Below are positions 19,225 to 27,030 of a DNA stretch of 28,311 bases, one piece after another. How positions within the stretch are numbered: the first letter of the stretch is position 1; each line of letters opens with the position of its first letter. The position numbers and the translations under genes were made by a program. The DNA is taken from contig WPIO01000542.1 in the NCBI GenBank assembly GCA_009760855.2, forward strand, positions 1-28,311, written 5' to 3'. Source of the DNA: Cristatella mucedo. Lineage: Eukaryota > Bryozoa > Phylactolaemata > Cristatellidae. The notes beneath the pieces were generated by a model. It was given only the letters and a program-made list of their open reading frames with translations, had not been told where the DNA came from and ran no database searches.

Positions 19225-20181
19225 TATTTGTATGCACAGATCCAGATGGAGACACTCTGAACTCGTCTTTCAAAATTTAGCTCCGTTTACTATTAACACT
19301 AGTAATGAGCGACCTAATTTTTTAAAAAGATCTCGACCTTGACTACAACTTGGCAAAAATCGGTAAACTGCCCTACATGTAAAGACGCTACCTCACTGGT
19401 TTCTCATCTACTCACACCCCTAGATCAATCAAAACCGGATGAGGACTGCTCTAATCGTATGCTGAACCTTTGACTTCAAATATTCGCACTACCATAGAAG
19501 CAGTCTTTCAAATAGATTGAGTCGATTTCACCCGACAACAAGATACCGATGGTGGTAGTAGTCTATCGCTCTCCAGGTACGAACTCTTCCTTTTATCTCA
19601 GATTTCTCAGACCTCATTTTAACTCGATGCGCAAGAAACAAATCATTTCTCGTAACAGGTGCTTTTAACATTCAGTTTGATAACTTATCCTAGTCCATCA
19701 GCTCTGAATATCGTACATTGACTGACTCACCTTCTGTGCTGGATCACGTGCATGACCTACTCACATGAAAAGCCACACACTCGATTGAATTTTCTCATAC
19801 AAATGCACTTCGTCATCACCAATTACGAAATCATGCTGATTTTACCATAGGTAGATCTCAATCAGTCTAAAATGAGTGGCATCCTCTTCATTTAAAATCA
19901 CTTATGAAACGAGAAACCGCAAGACTCGTGGAATTGATGCTATCAGTTCCAAAATATCTGCCTTGCTTTTACTGCTCAGTCACTTCCTGACCCATCATCA
20001 TTGGTAAATTGCAGCAACACAAGACTAGCTGACACGCTCGACCAGTTTCTCCCCTCTGACTAAGAGCTCTGTTTACCCTCGCCAGGACATATAAAACTAG
20101 CTAAGTTTACTAAGCATAAGTTTGAAAAAGCATACCCAGGATCAGGATTGACTGTCCATAGGAGGGCATACGAGGGCTACT
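19225..20181 (+). pseudogene. LINE-A APE-like endonuclease domain (broken)
   Basis: This domain normally nicks target DNA to prime reverse transcription. Readable blocks are THTPRSIKTG (about 19410-19440), VVVYRSPGTNSSFYLRF (about 19553-19605), VTGAFNIQFDN (about 19653-19685) and LDHVHDLLT followed after a stop by KATHSIE (about 19738-19785). The end blocks near 20050-20180 lead into the linker. In APE endonucleases the GDFN motif carries a catalytic Asp; here it reads GAFN, so this copy would be inactive even without its stops and frameshifts. The family assignment is from motif memory. Confidence 0.75.
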
Positions 20182-20463
20182 GTAATAATAATAATAATAA
20201 TAGTAATAATTCACTTGATAAAGCGCCCTCAGAGATCTTGATCTCTCTCTACGCGCTTTACATTTGCTGCAAAGTGAATTCAATTGAATGGTAAGTCAAA
20301 TCATGCTTGAAAAACAAACAAAATGAATAATATGGTTGAGGGTGACATGCACAGGGTCAGCATGCAAATGTGGTTAGTGGCAGCATGCACAGTGTCAGCA
20401 CTCATAAGCTCATCAAGGACGAATCACAGGGACCCACTAAATGCTGTCCTAAATAGGTGTGTT
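20182..20463 (-). mobile_element. LINE-A 3' end, antisense, nested
   Basis: A clean (AATAAT)n tail complement, then TTCACTTGATAAAGCGCCCT, GATCTCTCTCTACGCGCTTT, the UTR with GCATGCACAGTGTCAGCA, and GGACCCACTAAATGCTGTCC. It breaks the endonuclease from its linker in the enclosing copy. The SINE follows directly at 20464. Confidence 0.93.
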
Positions 20464-20612
20464 AAAATATAATTCATTTATATAGCGCCCCAAGAGAACT
20501 TAATCTCTATTTAGGCGCTTCACATATGCCTCGGTGCTCGATAACCACGACCTCAGTCAGACATCGGTCGGGGCGAGCACCTTAACCGCTAGACCAAACC
20601 AGCTCGGCTGTA
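20464..20612 (-). mobile_element. tRNA-derived SINE with a LINE-A-like 3' end
   Basis: On minus the element opens CGAGCTGGTTTGGTCTAGCG, continuing GTTAAGGTGCTCG. TGGTCTAGCGG fits a pol III A box. GGTTATCGAGCACC about 50 bases on is a B box split by two extra bases. A short body GAGGCATATGTGAA leads to GCGCCTAAATAGAGATTAAG, then TTCTCTTGGGGCGC and an AT-rich tail. That last part has the stem-loop of the LINE-A 3' end in the same position relative to the tail. A short SINE that copies a LINE 3' end is the known way to recruit the LINE enzyme in trans. The head looks like tRNA-Leu or tRNA-Ser. Confidence 0.83.
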
Positions 20613-20985
20613 GTTCGTACCAATCAGATCTAGCACAGGCCATTTCTAGCTTCTATAAAAAAATAGTTTAATCACATTGCAAATCAAAAAATGCTTATGT
20701 CGACGATCGACCATCTCCTCAAATGCACTCAGGTTACCAACTTATCCAACGATCCCTGTGATGATCTAGCTGATAGCTTCTCTAGCTTTTTTGTCCAGAA
20801 TATAGACAAGATCGGGGAGTTAATCCCTAAAATTGTAGCATCCCCCTGCAAAGTTGTCCCTCAATTCCTCGCAGCACCTCAATATCTACATTCAAGGTCA
20901 ATAATGACTTCATCCTGAAGTTCGCATCCCAATCAAAGAAGACAACTTTTCATTTAGACCTTATTTCCAGTCTCCTTTTTCAACG
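20613..20985 (+). pseudogene. LINE-A linker between endonuclease and RT
   Basis: An open stretch at 20691-20918 reads STIDHLLKCTQ, CDDLADSFSSFFVQNIDKI and ELIPKI. The LADSFSSFF..KI block is characteristic of the region between endonuclease and RT in CR1/L2-type LINEs. It therefore belongs to the enclosing LINE-A copy and is not a separate gene. Confidence 0.75.
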
Positions 20986-20989
20986 GTAC

Positions 20990-21275
20990 ACAGACATAAT
21001 AATGATAACACCACACTTGATTAAGCAACCTCGGATAACTCATTCTCTTTCTATCCACTTCATATTTGCTGCAAAACAAGCATGGTCGGATGGTTAATAG
21101 TAGCATGCTCGATAAACAACAAGAATAAAATGGTTTGGGGTGACATGCACAGAGTAATAATAATAATATTAATTCACTTGATAAAGCACCTTCAGAGAAC
21201 TCAGCAAGTAAGTGTGGTTCGCGAAGCAGGCACAGTGTCAGCACGCATAATCACACAAGGAACGAATCGAGTTGC
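20990..21275 (-). mobile_element. Two nested LINE-A 3'-end pieces, antisense, in tandem
   Basis: The first (about 20990-21153) has ATAATAATGATAAC, CACTTGATTAAGC, TCATTCTCTTTCTATCC, CATATTTGCTGCAAAACAAG and GTTTGGGGTGACATGCACAG. The second starts afresh at 21155 with AATAATAATAATATTAATTC, CACTTGATAAAGCACC, then jumps to GTGTGGTTCGCGAAGCAGGC, ACAGTGTCAGCACGCATAAT and ACGAATC. The second tail lies inside the GTCAGCA region of the first, so it inserted into or recombined with it. It ends at GAATC against sense RT sequence. Confidence 0.8.
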
Positions 21276-21276
21276 T

Positions 21277-22640
21277 GCTGTGCATAACTAACATCACTCA
21301 CGTGTCATTAACCTCAGTTCACGTACCAGCGCCTCTCTAAAAGAGTGTAGTCGGTCTACCACATAAGAAAGCAACACTAGACGAAGAGAACTTGACGATC
21401 TACTGATCAGTCTTTCATCCACTGTCTAAGCAAAGACTCAGGAACGAATCATGGCAGGCTAGCTAAACTTATAAATTGAAACTTCAAGCCATGCTAGTAA
21501 GTTCAAGTATGTTTTTAGAGCTTATCACTCGGCAGGATCAGCATTGCTTCGGGTTAACGACTTATTTCGGAACTTTGACATTGTTAAATATATCTGCTTG
21601 TTTGGCTTGATCTTTCGGCAGCTTTCCTTACTGTCGAACCCAAATTTCTACTTGAGCTCCTGCTATATCGCCTTGGCATTACTGGCTCTGCATTTAAATG
21701 GGTCCCGGTCTGACCTCAGTAGGAAACTAAAAAGTATTTATTTCAATGCACCGAGATCATTGGAGGAACCTCTAAAATATGGATAACTTCAGGACTCCGT
21801 GCTTGGTCCAGATCTCTTCACGGTTTATACTTGTCGTCTTGTAGATGTGATCACTAAGCACAAGCTAGTCTCCCACTTCCATTAAGGTTCCGCTCAAGTG
21901 TCCGTTCGTTGGGATCGCTCCGAAATCTCAACCATGCCAAATTCTCTCAACTTCCGCATGCATGGATGCCATCGGCACATGGACGGCAGCTAAGTTTCTT
22001 AAATTTTAATGATGATAAAAACCAATTTAATATTTGTGGGGAAACCACGTGTAATTCAGAAATTGGAAAGGCTGACACTTAAAATCAGTTCTGCCAGCAT
22101 ATCGCCTGCTGAATCCACACGAAATCTAGATATTCTGTTCCAAAGTGACCTTTCGTTAGACGACCTAACCAGCTCCACAAACAAGTCTGCCTACTTTGAA
22201 TTAAAAAAAAATGCTAAAATTTTGACTTGTTTAGACAGAGATACCGAATCTCAGCTGGTTCATGCATTTTTGACATCGCGTCTTCACATATATAACTCAG
22301 CTTTGCTGGTCCGCCGGCCTGTGCAATGAGGCCTTTACAGCTGGTATAAAGCTTTGCAGCGAGGTCCATTTGTCGTGAGCGTATCAGTTGATACAGCACA
22401 CATCTTCTAGCCAACTTGCACTGGCTACCTGTCAAGCAGCGGACATAAAACAAGGTTATGTCGCTAAATTTTAGGTTACTAAATTATTTGGCTTCAGCCT
22501 AGCTATATGATCTACAGCCTCGTCAGGCTAAGTATTTTACCAACCGCTCTCTGGAATCTAACAGTTAACCTATACCTCATACAAACCTGAAATCCTGTGG
22601 ATACCAAGCCTTTAGTTCGCTTGCTCCCAAAGCTTAGAAC
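21277..22640 (+). pseudogene. LINE-A reverse transcriptase and C-terminal region (broken)
   Basis: Readable blocks in order: LLLCITNITHVSLTS and APLKE (21277-21345), a decayed NYRPVS equivalent near 21395, YHSAGSALLRVNDLFRN (about 21522-21572), LQDSVLGPDLFTVYT (about 21785-21830, the QGSVLGP block with Gly changed to Asp), ISPAESTRNLDILFQSDLSL (about 22095-22155), DTESQLVHAFLTSRL, then HLL..LHWLPVKQ (about 22400-22440) and the beginning of the FSSLAPK region. The catalytic YADD region near 21880 is not recognisable. Several frameshifts occur. Confidence 0.82.
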
Positions 22641-23430
22641 TCACTCAGCTTCATAACATTACTAAAATTCGGGCTTGTTAAGATAAGGATACCACATCTA
22701 AGTTGGTCCATGCATTCTGACATGCCGTCTCGACTTCTGCAACTCACTGCTTACTGGCCTACCAGCCTGTGTGATCAGGCGATTACAGCTGGTGCAAAAC
22801 TCCTCAGCTAGGCTTGTCCGTCGTCAGCGTAGCAGTTGCCACGTTACTGTGCTTCTCGTCGGCCTGCACTGGCTACCAGTCAAGCAACGGATTGACTTCA
22901 AGGTTTTGTCGCTCACTTTTAGGTCTCTTTATTCTATGTCTCCTGCCTATCTGTCAGATATACTACCCCATCAGGCCAAGCATCGTACCACCCGCTTTTC
23001 GGAATCCAGCAGTCTAGAAATACCTCATACCAACCTTAAATCTTTTAGAGACCGTGCATTTAGTTCGTATGCTCCCAAAGTCTGGAACTTTCTACCGACT
23101 TGCATCAGAACATCCCCCGACCTGACCACATTTAAAAGGAACCTAAAACACACCTATTTAGGACAGCATTTAGTGGGTCCCTGTGATTCGTCCTTGATGT
23201 GCTTATGGGTGCTGACACTGTGCATGCTACCACTAACGACATTTGCATGCTACCCTGTGCATGTCACTCCTAACCATATTATTCAATTCGTTTGTTTTTT
23301 CAAGCATGATTTTACTTACCATTCAATTGCATTTCAATTTACAGCAAATGTAAAGCGCCTAGAGAGAGATTAAGTTCTCTGAGGGTGCTTTATCAAGTGA
23401 ATTAATATTATTAGTTTTATTATTATTGAT
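22641..23430 (+). mobile_element. LINE-A copy, 5'-truncated, best preserved 3' part
   Basis: Opens with QLHNITKI and HAVSTSATHCLLAY-type sequence, then carries the long C-terminal frame (22771-23373). It ends with AAAGCGCCTAGAGAGAGATT, AAGTTCTCTGAGGGTGCTTT, ATCAAGTGAATTAATATTATT and an ATT-rich tail to about 23430. The stem arms pair except for one change. It follows the previous copy in the same orientation, giving a head-to-tail junction inside coding sequence. It borders the virus-like region on its right. Confidence 0.92.
22771..23373 (+). pseudogene. LINE-A ORF2 C-terminal region (200 residues open)
   Basis: The longest clean LINE frame in the window. It reads RRLQLVQNSSARLVRR (residues 3-18), LVGLHWLPVKQRIDFKVLSL, SPAYLSDILPHQAKHRTTRF, DRAFSSYAPKVWNFLP, TFKRNLKHTYLGQ, and ends KRLERD just within the 3' stem. 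This is the region after the RT thumb in CR1/L2 ORF2 and contains none of the RT catalytic residues. The initial Met is internal to the original protein. The intact frame suggests this is among the younger LINE-A insertions, but the copy is truncated and cannot act alone. Confidence 0.88.
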
Positions 23431-23618
23431 ACCGATGATATTGCTCCAGCAGAAACAGTTGATTTACAAATTTCAAATGTGACGTACTTACTAAAAAACA
23501 GTGATATAGATTTATTGAAAATTTTAAAATTACTTTAACTGATCAAAATGGAAAAAGGCCTCATACAATAACAGATGTGGTAGCTAAAATATTTAATAAA
23601 AAAGTAAAATCTACATAG
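23428..23618 (+). pseudogene. C-terminal remnant, paralogue of 24290-24729
   Basis: Starts abruptly after the LINE-A tail and reads DTDDIAPAETVDLQISN. It shifts frame once near 23520 and then reads FKITLTDQNGK, ending at TAG 23616-23618. The tail of the gene at 24057-24729 has the same blocks in the same order (IDVRDIVPGEKVDLHIQN, then FKITLTDQNGN). It is therefore the end of a duplicated gene whose front was removed or displaced by the LINE-A. The FKITLTDQNG-type ending recalls C-termini of small virion proteins encoded beside capsid genes in this kind of element, but that is from memory. Confidence 0.65.
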
Positions 23619-23620
23619 AA

Positions 23621-24044
23621 ATGATGTTTAAATTAACAGGAACTTTTAACACAGATTATAAAACTAAGTACCCTCCAATAATGCTTGGTTCGAAATATGG
23701 ATATCAAGAAGTTGGATTAAGAAAATTGGAATTTATTTACACATATAAAAGCATTGTAAAAATGCTTGCTTAAAAATGATATGCTTTGGTTTAAAACAAA
23801 TCGCATTATGGTGAATAGTTTTTCCGTTACAATTACAGAAGGATTTTATGATTCTACAAGAATTGTTGCAGCGTTACATAACAATAAATGGTGCTCTATC
23901 ATATTAAAAAGTAATATAAGAAATAGTACTAGAATTCCTTTCAGTGTTGGAGAAGGTGATACAATAGATATGAGAGTAATAGGTGAGTACGTTGTTTTAC
24001 TAAGAAGTGATGTGCCAGTGGTTTTTAATAACATTGGAGATTAA
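23621..24044 (+). pseudogene. Virus-like small protein of unknown function, one frameshift
   Basis: An ATG at 23621, three bases after the preceding stop, opens a frame reading MMFKLTGTFNTDYKTKYPPI and GYQEVGLRKLEFI, which stops at 23771-23773. A second frame (23766-24044) continues with SFSVTITEGFYDSTRIVAAL and PVVFNNIGD. The two frames overlap by a few bases and look like one gene of about 140 codons broken by a single indel near 23760. The block order (LTGTFNT, PPIMLG, YQEVGL, then an I.EGFYD block) recalls a minor virion protein found next to this capsid family. I cannot name it securely. Confidence 0.55.
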
Positions 24045-24056
24045 TTACGGTTTAAA

Positions 24057-24729
24057 ATGAAAGAACAAGTGACATTCGCTCTAGATTACGATTATGGTAG
24101 TTGAAGAGAAGTTGACATAAATGAAAAAGCACACTATTTTGCTGGAACATATACAGCATGGGATAAAATGAAATCTGATGATGAAAATAATGATGTAAAC
24201 AAGGATAGATGTTGATTCTGATTTAATTGATCCGGAACTTAATTATATGGAAAAAACAAAAGTTTTTTTTGTGGAAAATGTTCATCTTTATATACCATTG
24301 ATGTTAGAGATATTGTCCCAGGTGAAAAGGTTGATTTACATATTCAAAATTACATGTACTTAATGTAATGTATCTCCGTCTGTAACTCCCCAAAGTCATA
24401 CAGACTATGTGGGTGTTACGCAGGAGAGTTTTGTATAGCTCACTCACAGCCTAAGCGGCATTCGGTAGCCTACAGAGTTCGTCTCACGCAACAAAGAGAA
24501 AGTGGGGAGCATTGCACAGTCAGGAGAGCAGTTGAGGTTGTGACTAGCATAGAAGTAGCAGCTCAAGACCACTGAACAGGATGTGCCATAGTCGGCAGTA
24601 GGAGAGTACTTACCAACAAATGGTGATATAGAATCATTGAGTAATTTTAAAATTACTTTAACAGATCAAAATGGTAATAGACTTAATGCAATAACAGAGG
24701 TTGTAGCTACAACAGAAATTTCAAAGTAA
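24057..24729 (+). pseudogene. Virus-like protein gene, interrupted by LINE-B
   Basis: ATG at 24057, 12 bases after the previous stop. It reads MKEQVTFALDYDYGS, meets TGA at 24102-24104, continues in frame REVDINEKAHYFAGTYTAW, shifts frame near 24208 and again at the T-run near 24265, and reaches IDVRDIVPGEKVDLHIQN. A 243-bp LINE-B 3' end (24363-24605) flanked by GTACTTA then intervenes. After it the frame reads YLPTNGDIESL, FKITLTDQNGNRLNAITEVV and stops at TAA 24727-24729. The paralogous remnant at 23428 is uninterrupted at the same point, confirming the insertion. The function is unknown, but its neighbours suggest a virion component. Confidence 0.6.
24363..24605 (-). mobile_element. LINE-B 3' end, antisense, with 7-bp target duplication
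   Basis: Flanked by GTACTTA at 24356-24362 and 24606-24612. On minus it reads CTACTGCCGACTATGGCACA, TCAGTGGTCTTGAGCTGCTA, CTCAACTGCTCTCCTGACTG, GGCTACCGAATGCCGCTTAG and GGGGAGTTACAGACGGAGAT, in the order of the LINE-B 3' end at 13480-13740. It lacks 11 bases present in the 26465 copy between two GCC triplets. It is severely 5'-truncated and non-coding. Confidence 0.88.
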
Positions 24730-24738
24730 TATAGAGAA

Positions 24739-25319
24739 ATGGGGAGCTATGCAAGGATCGGTCATGGTAAACTAAAAGAAGGAAGTATTATGGAGCTGGT
24801 GTTTTAGATGAAGTAATAGATCGCCTTGGAAAAGTAACACCTGTTTTAACTGGATAAACTGGTCTCAGCATGAACATTGCTAATGAAGGAACTAAAATGC
24901 AACAAGTAAGAAAAATGACCTCATTACAGACAAAAAAGGAAAGATAGATCAAGATTATGCTGTTAAACGTAGAACAAAGGATGATACACTTGAAGAAGAA
25001 AAAAGAAAGAAAGCATTAGAATATGAACTTGAAAAACAAAAAACAAGAAGATTATGATAGAAAGATAAAAGAAATGGATCTTGAGAATAAAAGTGTCATT
25101 CTTGAGAAGCTTAAACCAAAAACTAAAAAACGTCGCAAAGTAAAAATGGGAGAAGTAGAAGACTATTCAGATACTCTTACAGAAAATGATCCGAAAACAT
25201 ATAAAAAGGTTGAGAAAGTAATAAAATCATGTATACCTACTGCAGAGAAAACAAGACCTGATGAATATGGTAGAATGATGAAAATGCAAATTGGACCTGG
25301 ATTATATATTCAAGAGTAG
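24739..25319 (+). pseudogene. Lys/Glu-rich virus-like protein gene, several frameshifts
   Basis: Begins MGSYARIGHGKLKEGS at ATG 24739, nine bases after the previous stop. It shifts frame near 24789 to read GAGVLDEVIDRLGKVTPVL, meets a TAA near 24856, and further on reads DDTLEEEKRKKALEYELEKQ. After another shift near 25035 it reads DYDRKIKEMDLENK, KLKPKTKKRRKVKMGEVED and TEKTRPDEYGR-like sequence, stopping at TAG 25317-25319. The middle third is strongly charged and predicted to be helical or coiled coil. The short Gly-containing N-terminus and charged body fit an internal virion protein, but I do not recognise the family. Confidence 0.5.
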
Positions 25320-25387
25320 GACATTAATTTTTAGGTTGTTTATATAGAGAAAGAATTGCGAGTCCACCTATCAATACTATACTCGAT

Positions 25388-27030
25388 ATGAAAGATCCTG
25401 ATTTTCCTGATTATAAAATTAAGGATTATCAATTTAAAGAATGTTACCAAACTAATGGAAATGAAACTGATGGTATTCAGGATAAATTATTTACGTTCAA
25501 TGTTCCTGCTGAACAACAAACTTGTTATGTTTTGTCAGATGGTTATCTTCTCCTAGAAGGACAACTACAAGTTCAAGCTGCAGCTGGTGGAGCTTTTGGT
25601 GCTCCTAGTCGTAACCTTGCTGCAGGACTAGTTCACAATGCTAGTGCTTGGTTGTTTAGTTCTATGAGAGTTTGACTTGGTGCTGAAGAGCTTGAAAGTG
25701 TAACTCACAATATATGAACTGTTTTAACAATTATGGGTCTTCTATGTTACCCAAATGATTATAATAGGACTGAAGGTCCTACAACTGGTTGGAAAAAAAT
25801 GAAGCTAGTTCGTTTGATGATATGATTTTTTTTGATGGAATTATTAATAATAAACTTTGCCGTATTATTATCCTTATTTAAGTGTTCCAGCTTCAACTGC
25901 AACGAACAGAAATCTTGGGTTTCTTTACAGAATAGGTTTATCTAGTGTTCTTGCTGATAATGCAGGTACGTTTAGTATTTCATTTTCTCTATCGAGAATT
26001 TTTGGATTCTGTGTAGATAGGAATAAAATCATTTACAATACAAAATTTACTCTTGAAATGACTAGAGTTGTTGGAGATGATAAAAATGCTATTATGACAG
26101 GAAGAATTGGTGCTGCTGCTGATACTATTATTTGGTTGGCAGTGAGAGGAACAGCAGCTGGAATTGAAACTGGTGTTTGGAATTCATATGCAATTAATAC
26201 GACACAAATGAGGTCAATGGTTCCATGCATTTTCTCAATGGAAAGTATTCAAAAAGGACTACCTGAAATTTCAAGTGAGATATCAAAGAAAATTAGACTC
26301 AACTATGGAGTTAGACGCTATGAGAATGTGACTATAACAAACTTCAATCAAGGTGTTAAATTTACAAAGAGTCTACCAGTACCGAATACTATTGATAAAG
26401 TTAGATGGCTAATTGTTGCTGCACAGAATTTTGATACATTTAATAACGATGCAGTAAACACTTGTACACTGCTCAACTGCTCTCCTGACTCTGCCATGCT
26501 TCCCACTTTCTCTTTGTTGCGTGAGACGAAGTCAGTTGGCTACCGAATGCCTACCGAAAGCCGCTTAGGCTGTGAGTGCTTTATACAAAACTCTCCTGCG
26601 AAACACCCACGTGGTCTTTATGATTTTGTGGAGTTACACATGGAGATAAAAAAAGAATTTAACCATTGCGATATAAAAAAACATAACAGTACTTGCTAAT
26701 AGATCAAAAAATAACTTAAATACGTTTAGGAAACAAGTCCATGGATTGAATGAATTAACTGAAGCTTTTGGCGTTACATATCCTGAGTGGTTATCTCTTT
26801 ATCCTATTCAAGTTGTCGATCTTCAATATAATGATTAACCTCGTAGAGTAACGTCAAAACTTGATGTAACTATTGAATTCAATGCGGCAATACCTGGTGT
26901 TACAGCTGCTGTGCCGGCTGCTAATCCTCATGTGATTGAAATTCCAGCTGCATTTGTGCTAACGGTTGTAATGCATTATATTACTATCTGTGAAAACACT
27001 GCTGAATTCACATGTAATGGTAATGGAACA
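25388..27030 (+). pseudogene. Capsid-like protein gene (probable double jelly-roll major capsid protein), broken
   Basis: ATG at 25388 opens a frame reading KDKLFTFNVP-like, CYVLSDGYLLLEGQLQ and SAWLFSSMRV blocks, stopped by TGA at 25673. In the same frame follow LGAEELESVTHN, a second TGA at 25715, then LTIMGLLCYPNDYNR. Frame shifts occur at an A-run near 25797 and near 25855. The next frame carries FSLSRIFGFCVDRNKIIY, FTLEMTRVV and VRWLIVAAQNFD. A LINE-B piece (26465-26690) interrupts it, after which WLSLYPIQVVDLQY and LDVTIEFNAA are readable to about 27030, with one TAA near 26836. The block order (GYLLLEG, LFSSMR, IFGFC, RWLIV, YP..VVDL) matches, from memory, a capsid-like family spread through invertebrate genomes. 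Total length without the insertion is about 470 codons, a fitting size. Confidence 0.68.
26465..26690 (+). mobile_element. LINE-B 3' end inside the capsid-like gene
   Basis: Reads ACTGCTCAACTGCTCTCCTG, ATGCTTCCCACTTTCTC, GGCTACCGAATGCCTACCGA, AAGCCGCTTAGGCTGTGAGT and GGAGTTACACATGGAGATAA, in LINE-B 3'-end order. It is flanked by ACTTG at 26460-26464 and 26691-26695, a possible short target duplication. It adds about 75 codons of foreign sequence to the open frame that runs to 26699, so that frame's C-terminus is not viral. Confidence 0.82.

Larger units (their letters stand above)
19225..22640 (+). mobile_element. LINE-A copy, nearly full length, with nested insertions
   Basis: The most complete LINE-A here. 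In order it has an APE-type endonuclease (19225-20181), an endonuclease-RT linker (20613-20985) and an RT with C-terminal part (21277-22640). It is interrupted by an antisense LINE-A 3' end plus SINE (20182-20612) and by two further antisense LINE-A 3' pieces (20990-21275). Its own 3' UTR is missing: at about 22640 it is joined to the next LINE-A copy within the C-terminal region. Stops and frameshifts are numerous, so it is inactive. It gives the domain order of the family: APE, linker, RT, C-terminal WLPV/WN.LP region, stem-loop, (ATT)n. Confidence 0.85.
23428..27030 (+). mobile_element. Decayed endogenous virus-like element, capsid-side module
   Basis: An A-rich stretch of about 3.6 kb with five damaged plus-strand reading units separated by only a few to about 70 bases: 23428-23618, 23621-24044, 24057-24729, 24739-25319 and 25388-27030. 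The close packing, single orientation and composition differ from everything around it. The last unit resembles double jelly-roll major capsid proteins. The left edge is the tail of a sense LINE-A and the right edge is an antisense LINE-A lacking its stem-loop, so both true ends are lost. I found no DNA polymerase, integrase, packaging ATPase, protease or terminal inverted repeat. Polinton/Maverick, adintovirus, polinton-like virus or virophage are the candidate relatives. Confidence 0.68.

Noticed and set aside
24363-24605. MITE with terminal inverted repeats (TCTCCGTCTG / TCTCCTACTG)
   Set aside because: The end similarity is imperfect and the other copies extend past one end into LINE-B RT sequence, so a 5'-truncated LINE is the better explanation.
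24102-25717. Variant genetic code with TGA read as an amino acid
   Set aside because: The same genes also have TAA stops and frameshifts, and LINE frames in the window show ordinary decay. Pseudogene mutation explains the TGAs.
25857-26699. A 280-residue open frame taken as one viral protein
   Set aside because: From 26465 the frame reads through a LINE-B 3' end. Viral similarity resumes after 26695 in interrupted sequence, so the open frame is a chimera and its start Met is internal.
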